Part shown: positions 57,740 to 64,000 of the stretch, one piece after another
Numbering within the stretch: the first letter of the stretch is position 1
Layout: the number at the start of each line of letters is the position of its first letter
Origin: a virus
IMG/VR virus record: IMGVR_UViG_3300021962_000082
Coordinates: 1 to 64,000 of that record
Reading direction: 5' to 3' (one strand)
Length of the DNA: 64,000 bases
Translations under genes and position numbers: made by a program
The notes under the pieces: model-generated
The model's input: the letters and a program-made list of their open reading frames with translations, nothing else
What the model was told of the DNA's origin: nothing
The model's database searches: none

Positions 57740-58367
57740 ATTTTATAGTAATCAAGCCACCTTGATTATTATTTGCTGGTCTTTGAACATTGCATATTGG
57801 CTCTTTATTTGCATATTCATTATGACGCCCCACACAATCAGGAGGGCTGTCACTAGAAGTGCAATTATCGCAACTGTAAGGAAATACACCCGGAATTCCG
57901 GTGTTATTATTCCAGCTATTATTTTTAATATTTTTTACTTTAATGGCGCCAAAGTTACTGGTCCAGTCATCGGCACTTAAATCAAATTCAATTAGTGCAT
58001 TCGCACCAGCAACACAAGAATTATCTATTGTTTCCTGCCCCATAGGTTGAAATCCATTGTTGATGATAACTTCGGCTAAATTGACTCCGTGTGGAAATTC
58101 ATTAGTTGGGCAATTCATTGGGGGTGTATTAAATGAAAAATTACCATTGAATCCTTGCGAGCCTGGCGCCCCTACAGGAGTTGATTGCTGTTTTTCCAAT
58201 ATAAAATATCCCTGTAAGAAACGTTTTTCATCAGTAACCACCATCGAAATACCTTTGGCCATTTGTACTTGTTTCACATTTTGTACGCAACCTGGGGTTA
58301 CACCTAGTGTAACATAAACTTTTACTGGAGAGTTTGTTGTATTTTGGACTTCTAATTGTGTTGGCAT
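57723..58367 (-). CDS. Cysteine-rich protein of unknown function (thaumatin-like pattern)
   Basis: A 214-residue protein with at least ten cysteines, most in the second half (DNSCVAGANALIEFDLSADD, YSCDNCTSSDSPPDC, EPICNVQ). The DLSADDWTSNFGAIKVKN segment and paired cysteines recall thaumatin-like or disulfide-stabilised beta proteins, but no signal peptide is visible. It could be a virion surface protein. It converges on the dehydrogenase gene with a 17-base overlap and lies 9 bases after the secreted-protein gene on the minus strand. Confidence 0.58.
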   Translation of the reverse strand: MPTQLEVQNTTNSPVKVYVTLGVTPGCVQNVKQVQMAKGISMVVTDEKRFLQGYFILEKQQSTPVGAPGSQGFNGNFSFNTPPMNCPTNEFPHGVNLAEVIINNGFQPMGQETIDNSCVAGANALIEFDLSADDWTSNFGAIKVKNIKNNSWNNNTGIPGVFPYSCDNCTSSDSPPDCVGRHNEYANKEPICNVQRPANNNQGGLITIKFNGVC

Positions 58368-58376
58368 ATAGTTTTA

Positions 58377-58724
58377 TTAGTAATTATTTTTTGGTGGTTT
58401 TGAAGGGTTAACTTCTGCGCCGCCCATATAAACCATAACATTCTTGCCTGATCCTGTAACACAATATACTTTGTCATTAACTTGTTCGACAATAGTATAT
58501 GTTAGTGTTTTTGGATTAACAAACATAATTGTAACTAATTCTTCTTTATCCCGTGTGCTAACCATTTGAAGCATTGGCCGCTCATCATATTCTTTTAATA
58601 CTTCAACAACTTTTGCCTGCGTAGCGCAAGGAACAGTTAATTTAATAGCATCGGGTGTTGGTGATTGCTGTGCATGCACAGCAGATGACGCTAATAGCAG
58701 AATACTTAATACAAGTTTTTTCAT
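58377..58724 (-). CDS. Small secreted protein
   Basis: Residues 1-19 are a typical signal peptide (KKLVLSILLLASSAVHAQQ) with an A-x-A cleavage site before QQ. The mature part of about 95 residues is unrecognised. A clear Shine-Dalgarno sequence (AAAGGA) and an exact minus-strand late box 29 bases upstream support late expression. It is placed just before the lysis/envelope cluster, so a periplasmic role is likely. Confidence 0.7.
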   Translation of the reverse strand: MKKLVLSILLLASSAVHAQQSPTPDAIKLTVPCATQAKVVEVLKEYDERPMLQMVSTRDKEELVTIMFVNPKTLTYTIVEQVNDKVYCVTGSGKNVMVYMGGAEVNPSKPPKNNY

Positions 58725-58752
58725 AGGTCATCCTTTGTTTAACCATGTTAGA

Positions 58753-58760
58753 TATTTATA
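58753..58760 (-). promoter_or_regulatory. Exact T4 late box TATAAATA (minus strand)
   Basis: TATTTATA on the plus strand. It lies 29 bases ahead of the secreted-protein ATG at 58724, between it and the endolysin gene. Confidence 0.6.
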
Positions 58761-59225
58761 CTATGCTTGTAATCCGGGCAGGTAGACAGTTTTCTTGTCT
58801 TTTGACACCGCTGTTAGCATTTCTTTTTTAAGATTTGCTGGATTATATGACACATGTACCCATCCTGAGCTTGGTACGCCTGGAGTATAAAACTCTAATA
58901 TCAATTGTGTAAAATCTAAATTATCAGCAATCCAATGAGCCAAGTCAGCATTGCTAATGCCAGGAATTTCGATATCAGCAGCCATTCCCTTAACATGCTC
59001 GCTGCTGGCAGAACCTCGAGCTGCACTATTAACCGCTGGTGATCTGTAGCCGCTGTTAACATGCACACCACGGCCGTAGTGATCGCGAACTGGTTGTAAA
59101 ACATTTTCGGCCAGTGCCACCATGTTTTTAATTTCTGTGTCTCCGGGTGTATTGTCCAAGTGATTGCGTAGTGCAACATCACTTTTTGTCATTTCATCTA
59201 ATGTAAAGTTTTCTGATAATTTCAT
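58761..59225 (-). CDS. M15-type peptidase, probable endolysin
   Basis: Peptidoglycan-cleaving M15 (VanY/D-Ala-D-Ala carboxypeptidase-like) enzymes bind zinc through H-x6-D and H-x-H-type residues. Here SEHVKGMAADIEI gives H77 and D84, GWVHVSY gives H124, and SGYRSPAVN is the usual preceding motif. The 154-residue length is typical of phage endolysins. There is no signal peptide, so it needs the holin. The ATG at 59225 follows AAAGGA, part of the 27-bp repeat discussed under findings. Confidence 0.88.
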   Translation of the reverse strand: MKLSENFTLDEMTKSDVALRNHLDNTPGDTEIKNMVALAENVLQPVRDHYGRGVHVNSGYRSPAVNSAARGSASSEHVKGMAADIEIPGISNADLAHWIADNLDFTQLILEFYTPGVPSSGWVHVSYNPANLKKEMLTAVSKDKKTVYLPGLQA

Positions 59226-59226
59226 T

Positions 59227-59253
59227 TAATCCTTTGGCATTGCCGTTTGTGCA
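59227..59253. repeat. 27-bp direct repeat, copy A
   Basis: Exact copy of 60080-60106 (starts TAATCCTTTGGCATTGCC). On the minus strand it contains the endolysin Shine-Dalgarno sequence and what looks like the last codons of the gene at 60079-60519 plus a TAA stop. Confidence 0.95.
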
Positions 59254-59271
59254 AAATAAACACATTAATAA

Positions 59272-59279
59272 TATTTATT
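59272..59279 (-). promoter_or_regulatory. Late promoter-like box AATAAATA (minus) for endolysin
   Basis: TATTTATT on the plus strand, inside the inserted segment and about 47 bases before the endolysin ATG. It could restore endolysin transcription cut off by the insertion. Confidence 0.35.
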
Positions 59280-59294
59280 TTGTTCTAATTCTAT

Positions 59295-59302
59295 AGTAAA
59301 TA
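59295..59302 (+). promoter_or_regulatory. Late promoter-like box AGTAAATA for desaturase
   Basis: Two mismatches to TATAAATA. Predicted +1 is 59308, the A of the desaturase ATG, so the transcript would be leaderless. Confidence 0.4.
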
Positions 59303-59307
59303 GTGTT

Positions 59308-60039
59308 ATGTTAACGTTTATAATTTCTTATATTTTTTTTGTCCTATGGGCTTGGTTACAAAATACGTACCTTCACCGATCTTTATCCCATAAACAACTT
59401 GAGTTTCATCCAATAATGGTACAAATTATTAAAATAGTAGCTTGGATGAGTCAACGACGATACTACACAGACTGGGGCAAAGTATGGGTAGCAGTACATA
59501 GAATGCATCACGCATATACGGACACAGATAAAGATCCGCACTCACCACACCACAAGAGTTTTACAGATATTTTGTTTCTGAAACGTCGTCGATTGACCAA
59601 CGAAGAAATTGAATCTTGGACCAAAGATGTTAAAATAACAGTTACTAAATTGGATAAATTAATGGAAAAATTACCAATTGGGCCGGTTGTATTTCTAGTA
59701 ATTATGGTATCTTTATTTTCTTGGATCGGATTTTTAATTTGGTTGGCCTGTATTAATTCACATTACCTTATTACATCCTTTAACTACGTAACCCATGGTA
59801 AAATACCAGGTTACACTAACAGTCCTAATGCAAAATCTGACAAATCAAAAAACATACCTTATTTAGTATTTGCTTATTTAGGTGAAGACTTACATGCAAA
59901 CCATCACAAATGGCCAACTTCGGCTAATATGGCTGTAAGGTGGTGGGAAGTTGATTTTGGTTATTGGATTTTGAAATTTCTTTCACTGTTTGGTTTAGTA
60001 ACATTTAATAAAACTGCGCTGCTGGAAAAGACAATTTAA
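59308..60039 (+). CDS. Acyl-lipid/acyl-CoA desaturase (membrane di-iron)
   Basis: Membrane fatty-acid desaturases insert a double bond using a di-iron centre. All three histidine boxes are intact: HRSLSH (23-28), HRMHH (64-68) and HANHH (196-200), with the preceding TYLHR and DPHSPHH contexts of the stearoyl-CoA desaturase group. Membrane helices lie at about 1-17 and 125-150. The 243 residues are short but hold all boxes. It is the only plus-strand gene between minus-strand lysis genes and is bounded by the 27-bp repeats. Confidence 0.88.
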   Translation: MLTFIISYIFFVLWAWLQNTYLHRSLSHKQLEFHPIMVQIIKIVAWMSQRRYYTDWGKVWVAVHRMHHAYTDTDKDPHSPHHKSFTDILFLKRRRLTNEEIESWTKDVKITVTKLDKLMEKLPIGPVVFLVIMVSLFSWIGFLIWLACINSHYLITSFNYVTHGKIPGYTNSPNAKSDKSKNIPYLVFAYLGEDLHANHHKWPTSANMAVRWWEVDFGYWILKFLSLFGLVTFNKTALLEKTI

Positions 60040-60059
60040 GTTTATTCTGATATAGTGAT

Positions 60060-60087
60060 AAGGATTAGGACTTCAATCCTAATCCTT
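60060..60087. terminator. Bidirectional terminator between desaturase and minus-strand gene
   Basis: AAGGATTAGG (60060-60069) and CCTAATCCTT (60078-60087) pair perfectly around ACTTCAAT. The right arm is made largely from the first bases of repeat copy B. Confidence 0.7.
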
Positions 60088-60519
60088 TGGCATTGCCGTT
60101 TGTGCATCCCATTCATACAACTCGATTTGCGTATCTGCGTCGGTTGGTGTTTTGCTCTTTTTAGCTACCATGCGCTTGCCTTCTTTTTGCGCCTTGGTAC
60201 CTTTTTCCAGTTGTTCTTGCGACTGCTTGGTCCAGGGAATACGACGGAACACTGGATAATCAACATCGGGTTCTATAGTTAGTAGATAAATCCAGGGCTT
60301 GGCATTTTTAGCATACACAACTCGAAAAGAGTCGTCTTCGGGCAAACCATCTTTGGGTTGTCCCCACAAGTCATTTACCGTATGCCAACTAAACGCAACA
60401 TTGAATAACAAGAACGGAACCAGGATGGACATTAGTATTGGGTTCCATTTTTCTTTGATCATAACAACTAACACAATTATGGTCAACAGCATTAAACTAA
60501 AAATTGCAAGTGCTAACAT
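60079..60519 (-). CDS. Small membrane-anchored protein downstream of ExbD-like gene
   Basis: ATG 60519 gives a 146-residue protein with two N-terminal membrane helices (LALAIFSLMLLTIIVLVVMI and LMSILVPFLLFNVAFSW), then a soluble domain ending TQIELYEWDAQTAMPKD. The frame extends to 60576 without a better start. It is the third gene of the ExbB/ExbD-like set and probably works in that complex. Its 3' end contains copy B of the 27-bp repeat. Confidence 0.65.
   Translation of the reverse strand: MLALAIFSLMLLTIIVLVVMIKEKWNPILMSILVPFLLFNVAFSWHTVNDLWGQPKDGLPEDDSFRVVYAKNAKPWIYLLTIEPDVDYPVFRRIPWTKQSQEQLEKGTKAQKEGKRMVAKKSKTPTDADTQIELYEWDAQTAMPKD
60080..60106. repeat. 27-bp direct repeat, copy B
   Basis: Exact copy of 59227-59253. 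It encodes the last eight residues (AQTAMPKD region) of the minus-strand gene ending at 60079; identity stops at once on both sides. Confidence 0.95.
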
Positions 60520-60523
60520 ATTT

Positions 60524-61231
60524 TTATATTCCTTCTGGGGCAGGCAAAGATGAATTAGTTGGCTCTGGAGCAGCATAAGGACGCACCAACCGTCCTGAGT
60601 ATTTCTTTGTTAATACTGGAACAATGTCCTCATCTGTTTCAGTAACATTAGAAACGTTCCCGTCGGCATTTACTGTAAATTTATAGTAATTGCGTGCCTC
60701 ACCTTCGTCAGTAAAATTCTTTGTTTGCTTGTAAATTATTGAGTAAGGATTAATCTTCTGTACCTCAACAGTAACTGGCAAACTGTCGTACATTTTAAAA
60801 TCTTTTTCGTGATCCTTAAACACTGGTTTTCTATACCAGTGTACAGAAATATAATATTCACCAGGCATCTTGCCGCGGACGGTTACTACTTCTCTATTGA
60901 CTTTTATAATCACTTCCTTACCGTCAATCTCCATTTTGTCTTCAAGAACACCACGATCGTCTCGATCTAAGTGTATTAGTGGTGAGTCTTTTCTTGTGAA
61001 TCCCACAACGTTCATATCGGGACCACGAACCCAAATGTCGATATCGTCAGCCGAATCTTCAGGCCACGTTAGTGCAATAATAAATTCAGCAGGAGTAATA
61101 ATGTCACCCTTTTTAGCAACGGGGTTGATCATTAAGAACGCAATTAAGAATAAAAATACGAATCCAACAAGAATGTTGAATAACAAGTCTGTAAATGCTA
61201 CAGTACTTTTAAACTTTTGTGGCGAGTCCAT
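60524..61231 (-). CDS. ExbD/TolR-like protein
   Basis: Residues 11-36 form one membrane helix with the pore aspartate near its start, AFTDLLFNILVGFVFLFLIA (D15), as in ExbD/TolR/MotB-type stator subunits. The rest is a beta-rich domain of about 195 residues (LTWPEDSADDIDIWVRGPD), on the outer side of the membrane by analogy. It overlaps the MotA/ExbB-like gene by 23 bases, so the two subunits are co-translated. The 235-residue length exceeds usual ExbD (about 140). Confidence 0.72.
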   Translation of the reverse strand: MDSPQKFKSTVAFTDLLFNILVGFVFLFLIAFLMINPVAKKGDIITPAEFIIALTWPEDSADDIDIWVRGPDMNVVGFTRKDSPLIHLDRDDRGVLEDKMEIDGKEVIIKVNREVVTVRGKMPGEYYISVHWYRKPVFKDHEKDFKMYDSLPVTVEVQKINPYSIIYKQTKNFTDEGEARNYYKFTVNADGNVSNVTETDEDIVPVLTKKYSGRLVRPYAAPEPTNSSLPAPEGI

Positions 61232-61730
61232 CAGCGTAATGCTCCAAGTTCACCAGCTGACTCTTTAAGAATATACTTGCAACTAAACCAACCAGTGTGG
61301 TATACAATGCTGTACTCATTCCCAACGCCATGCTGGCCAGTGCTGTTTGTAAACTTTGTGTATTGGAAACGTCGATGTGACTAAATGCAGTCCCGAGCAT
61401 TAATAAGAAGCCAGCCACCGTTCCAACCATACCCAATGCTAGGCAAGTTTCTGCCAAATACCATCCAATTTTAGAATTGTTTTGTATGTCGGACGCAGTG
61501 GTTTTTCTGTGCCATAATCCAATTAATACAGATCCTAATACCCACATTAAAACAATAACAAAACTAAGTTTAGTTTGGTCATGTTGCCAAATTAAACGAT
61601 GTGCATCAAAATATACTGCAATAGAAATTAAAACTGTTTGAATGCACACCATTAGATACCAAGTCATAAATGCTTGTTGTGGTGTTACTGTTGTTATTTT
61701 TGCTAACCATCGCACTAAATTTTTAATCAT
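61209..61730 (-). CDS. MotA/TolQ/ExbB-family proton channel protein
   Basis: The family builds proton-driven stators. Signature region: ETCLALGMVGTVAGFLLMLG (94-113) and ALASMALGMSTALYTTLVGL (130-149), the two conserved helices of MotA/ExbB. N-terminal helices lie at about 20-40 and 55-75. At 173 residues it is short but has the full core. It is followed by the ExbD-like partner, which supports the assignment. Confidence 0.8.
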   Translation of the reverse strand: MIKNLVRWLAKITTVTPQQAFMTWYLMVCIQTVLISIAVYFDAHRLIWQHDQTKLSFVIVLMWVLGSVLIGLWHRKTTASDIQNNSKIGWYLAETCLALGMVGTVAGFLLMLGTAFSHIDVSNTQSLQTALASMALGMSTALYTTLVGLVASIFLKSQLVNLEHYADGLATKV

Positions 61731-61974
61731 TTTTATCCGCTTGCATATATTTTTTTAATTGTTCTAGCAAATCAAGCAACGCTTGCTTAACTTCAGCGGC
61801 CGCATCAATGCTGTCCAACTCGTTGCGTAGTACAGCTATAAACTCGCTAGGAGTTGCCGTTCTAGTGTGCTCATCGAACGTATAGTTATTTATTTGGTCA
61901 ACTAGCGAAATTACCCGCGGATTTGTGGTTTTGTGCGCTTCAATAATACCATTAGCGAGCCGTAATAACGACAT
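61723..61974 (-). CDS. Small acidic helical protein (83 aa)
   Basis: Unknown. It is helical and acidic (EFIAVLRNELDSIDAAAEVK, LLDLLEQLKKYMQ). It overlaps the MotA/ExbB-like gene by eight bases and begins one base after the holin stop, so it belongs to the operon. A regulator or adaptor of the membrane complex is possible. Confidence 0.65.
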   Translation of the reverse strand: MSLLRLANGIIEAHKTTNPRVISLVDQINNYTFDEHTRTATPSEFIAVLRNELDSIDAAAEVKQALLDLLEQLKKYMQADKND

Positions 61975-61975
61975 T

Positions 61976-62302
61976 TTATTTGGCAGCGTCTTCGTTTTCT
62001 GAAATTTCTCTTCTTCTGCTTAGTGCGCTACCTGTTAGTAATGCGCCAAACGCAAGATGAAACATTCCCCCACCTCGTAGGGTATACGGATCGTGCTGAT
62101 TGAAGTTTGCTTTTATTAATTCTACTTGAACTTGCTGACTTACATTGCCAGCAAGAAATATACTTTTATCTAAATCTTTTCGCATAATACCAATCCAAGT
62201 TGGCACTACAACAAAGTCAAATAAACAAATGATTGCATAAACAGAAGCCATAACGGATTTCCACCCATCATGCTTCTGCATCCATACAAAAAATTGTCTC
62301 AT
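61976..62302 (-). CDS. Holin (3TM type)
   Basis: Residues 14-45 (SVMASVYAIICLFDFVVVP) and the C-terminal GGGMFHLAFGALLTGSA match the 'holin of 3TMs' family as I remember it. Holins permeabilise the inner membrane and let the endolysin out. The 108-residue length fits. It is placed between the lipase and the ExbB-like genes on the minus strand. Confidence 0.75.
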   Translation of the reverse strand: MRQFFVWMQKHDGWKSVMASVYAIICLFDFVVVPTWIGIMRKDLDKSIFLAGNVSQQVQVELIKANFNQHDPYTLRGGGMFHLAFGALLTGSALSRRREISENEDAAK

Positions 62303-62308
62303 GATATT

Positions 62309-63049
62309 TTACATGCTGGCTAGCTTTAATTTATGCACATAGTTGTCCATAAAGTGATCATAGACGCTGCTAAAGTACTGTCTTTTTTCTAGTGCACGTT
62401 TTCTTGCAAGAATCTGATCCCATAACAATCTCCATCCAGCAGAATGGCGGGCGTTTCCGTGGTAATCTAAGTACAGTATTGTACCATGATGACGGAATTT
62501 CATAATATAAAGTGGGACTCTGGTAACAGCATCACAGCAATTGATAACTCGTGTGTGGGGTACTTTTAATGCCGAAACAAAGGCTTTAGTGCCAACTCTT
62601 GGAGAGCCAAATGTAACTAATGCGTTAACATTAATTAAGCCGCGAAACGACAGTCTAGAAGCCATAATGGTTGCCATTGCAGCACCAAGGCTGTGTCCTG
62701 TTATTACTAGTGGTAAATTATTTCCGTCTTTGTTTAAGTTAAGTAATATGTCATCCCATAATTTATTAACTTCTTTTCGAAAGCCAACATGTACATGGGA
62801 ACCGTTTTCTTCTTTGTTTTTACCCGAAGTTAAATCAGCAAGTATGTCGCTTTTTTGTTTAACTTCAGTACCGCGAAACGACAGTACTCGTTCTTTTCCG
62901 TTAGTTAACAAATATGCTTGGGCGCCCTTTTTGTCAAAAAAGTTAAGAATAGAATAACCGTATTCTTTAAACGCCCCTGTTGCTTTGTCTGGATTAAGGT
63001 AAGTGTCCCTGGCTATCTTAGCATACGGTAGTATTTCTTTTGGTGTCAT
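62309..63049 (-). CDS. Class 3 lipase-like esterase
   Basis: An alpha/beta-hydrolase of the lipase_3 family: SFRGTE (about 57-62) for the oxyanion hole, GHSLG with S120 (118-122), TFGSPRVGTKAF, NCCDAVTRVP with the likely catalytic Asp and FRHHGTILYL with the His. No signal peptide is seen, so it would act inside the cell or after membrane opening. The gene precedes the holin by six bases. It probably attacks membrane lipids during lysis or remodelling. Confidence 0.87.
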   Translation of the reverse strand: MTPKEILPYAKIARDTYLNPDKATGAFKEYGYSILNFFDKKGAQAYLLTNGKERVLSFRGTEVKQKSDILADLTSGKNKEENGSHVHVGFRKEVNKLWDDILLNLNKDGNNLPLVITGHSLGAAMATIMASRLSFRGLINVNALVTFGSPRVGTKAFVSALKVPHTRVINCCDAVTRVPLYIMKFRHHGTILYLDYHGNARHSAGWRLLWDQILARKRALEKRQYFSSVYDHFMDNYVHKLKLASM

Positions 63050-63074
63050 TTTTATTCTCCGGAAAATATCAAAA

Positions 63075-63082
63075 TATTTACC
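63075..63082 (-). promoter_or_regulatory. Late promoter-like box GGTAAATA (minus) for lysis operon
   Basis: TATTTACC on the plus strand. It lies 26 bases ahead of the lipase ATG at 63049, which has a CGGAG Shine-Dalgarno sequence. It could drive the lipase-holin-ExbBD-endolysin run. Confidence 0.4.
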
Positions 63083-63124
63083 GAATAAATTTTTTAATTA
63101 AGTGGCTATTGATACACCAATATT

Positions 63125-64000
63125 TTAGTCCGGAGCACCACCCTTTTTAATTATATCATTGATCAAGTAGTTAACTTGGTCATTAGTTTCCCAAACACCA
63201 CCTAGCGTAGCAGTATCAATGTCAAATCCAATACTGGTGTTTGTGCCAACTAACCCGTCATCACCAACTTTAAACTCAACATCGACAGGATTGCCCTGCA
63301 AGTTCTGATCTTTGCCCGAAGTATTGGTTAACAATATTTCAAGTTCATCATCATTTAGTTCCCAAGTTGCACTAAAGCCTTTTGCAGCCTTAACATCAAG
63401 TATATCAAGCAGCGCAAGTGCTTCTTGATCGCCGGTTACTTTGATGTTTAGTGTTACTGATTCACCATCAGCAATTTTACCCAACTGCTCTCCGGAACGA
63501 TCTTGGAACTGTACATTAAACGATATTGGCTCTTCCTCTTCCAATGTGTATGCTTGATCGCTGTTGTTTCCGCCTTGAGACATAAACCAATTTTCACCAG
63601 TTTCCTCTACAGGCCAGGGCGTGTAATCGATGTCAGTATCAGTTAACACTTCCTGATCAGTTTCTACGGTTGTGTTAGTATTGGGTTGCTCACTGCTATC
63701 AACACCATCAACAACAGGATCGCTTCTAACAACACTTGATGTTCCGTCTGGATAGGTTGTTGTAGTTACAGTAACTTGATATGTTGTTGTAGTTGTTACT
63801 ACAAGTTCACCAGTGGTAACATCTCTGGAGTAATCAACAGTTGTAGTTGTAGTTGTGGTGATAATATCACGTTCATTTTCTTCATCAGCGGTTGTTGTGG
63901 TTTCTGTAGTTGTATTACGACCAGTTTCTGCCCACTCACCATATACTGTTTCCAGCGGTGTTCTTTCAGTTGTGGTTTCTGTGTAGTACTCGTATGTTAC
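63125..64000 (-). CDS. Thr-rich surface-type protein, C-terminal part (5' truncated)
   Basis: The frame is open to the window edge; the GTG at 63649 is internal, since reading continues without a stop to 64000. The upstream part is Thr-rich with stretches of repeated Thr (DIITTTTTTTVDYSRD and VVTTTTTYQVTV), a linker or adhesin-like repeat region. The C-terminal 130 residues are an acidic beta domain (VQFQDRSGEQLGKIADGESV) resembling calcium-dependent or adhesin C-terminal domains in composition. Identity and full length are unknown. Confidence 0.68.
   Translation of the reverse strand, partial: VTYEYYTETTTERTPLETVYGEWAETGRNTTTETTTTADEENERDIITTTTTTTVDYSRDVTTGELVVTTTTTYQVTVTTTTYPDGTSSVVRSDPVVDGVDSSEQPNTNTTVETDQEVLTDTDIDYTPWPVEETGENWFMSQGGNNSDQAYTLEEEEPISFNVQFQDRSGEQLGKIADGESVTLNIKVTGDQEALALLDILDVKAAKGFSATWELNDDELEILLTNTSGKDQNLQGNPVDVEFKVGDDGLVGTNTSIGFDIDTATLGGVWETNDQVNYLINDIIKKGGAPD

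Noticed and set aside
63649-63649. GTG at 63649 as start of a 174-residue gene
   Set aside because: The same frame continues without a stop to the window edge with Thr-rich coding sequence, so the GTG is internal.
61-63900. tRNA genes or CRISPR arrays
   Set aside because: Gaps between genes are short and I see no cloverleaf-like sequence or regularly spaced repeats. A tRNAscan or CRISPR search would settle it.

Overview
The window is a 64 kb piece of a large T4-like (myovirus-type) phage genome. The marker genes are a terminase large subunit (cut by the left edge), gp32-like single-strand DNA-binding protein, UvsX, UvsY-like protein, UvsW, gp61-type primase, gp41-type helicase, ATP-dependent DNA ligase, NrdA/NrdB, a PAAR spike tip and many virion-type proteins. 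The host is not shown directly. ISC-type IscU/IscA, ClpX/ClpS, a class Ia ribonucleotide reductase with glutaredoxin, and an ExbB/ExbD-like pair fit a Gram-negative proteobacterium, probably aquatic. I see no tRNA, rRNA, CRISPR array, integrase or transposase, and no gene-free stretch longer than about 300 bases.

Layout. 1-2919: terminase and two virion-type genes. 3054-7464: gp32, a sulfotransferase/radical-SAM cassette, uvsX, an acidic protein and uvsY. 7461-14558: a glycan-modification island on both strands (methyltransferases, glycosyltransferases, a pyruvyltransferase and three paralogous KpsC-like proteins). 14587-26586: virion proteins interleaved with the replication block (AAA ATPase, uvsW, a miniature DnaE-like protein, primase, helicase) and inserted cargo (2OG oxygenase, B12/radical SAM). 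26590-34052: glycosyltransferase-like protein, virion and head-type genes, a nucleotidyltransferase-ligase fusion, cold-shock protein. 34069-38610: EF-hand membrane protein, IscU and IscA, P-loop proteins, PD-(D/E)XK nuclease, SGNH hydrolase. 38647-47546: tailspike, nrdAB, GIY-YIG endonuclease, glutaredoxin, PAAR and a large virion protein. 47670-51805: very small early genes and DNA ligase. 51825-55775: coiled-coil membrane protein and a ClpX-Hsp20-ClpS proteostasis cassette. 55765-64000: phosphoesterase, truncated UDP-sugar dehydrogenase, then a mostly minus-strand lysis/envelope region (lipase, holin, ExbB/ExbD-like pair, M15 endolysin) interrupted by a fatty-acid desaturase, ending in a Thr-rich protein that runs off the window.

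Regulation. Two promoter types can be read. Sigma70-like boxes with 16-17 bp spacers precede replication and early genes. T4-like late boxes (TATAAATA and variants) precede virion, cargo and lysis genes. In both sets a subgroup places the predicted transcription start at or within about 2 nt of the start codon with no Shine-Dalgarno sequence, which predicts leaderless mRNAs. Intrinsic terminators separate several units.

How the parts fit. The replication/recombination core is conventional. Accessory genes, often visibly AT-richer, sit at the joints of core operons and overlap their neighbours by a few bases. They point to remodelling of host or virion surfaces, Fe-S assembly, protein quality control (with a probable ROSE-like RNA thermometer ahead of hsp20) and membrane lipids. 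The desaturase gene is bounded by an exact 27-bp direct repeat that preserves both interrupted neighbours, a direct footprint of cargo insertion.
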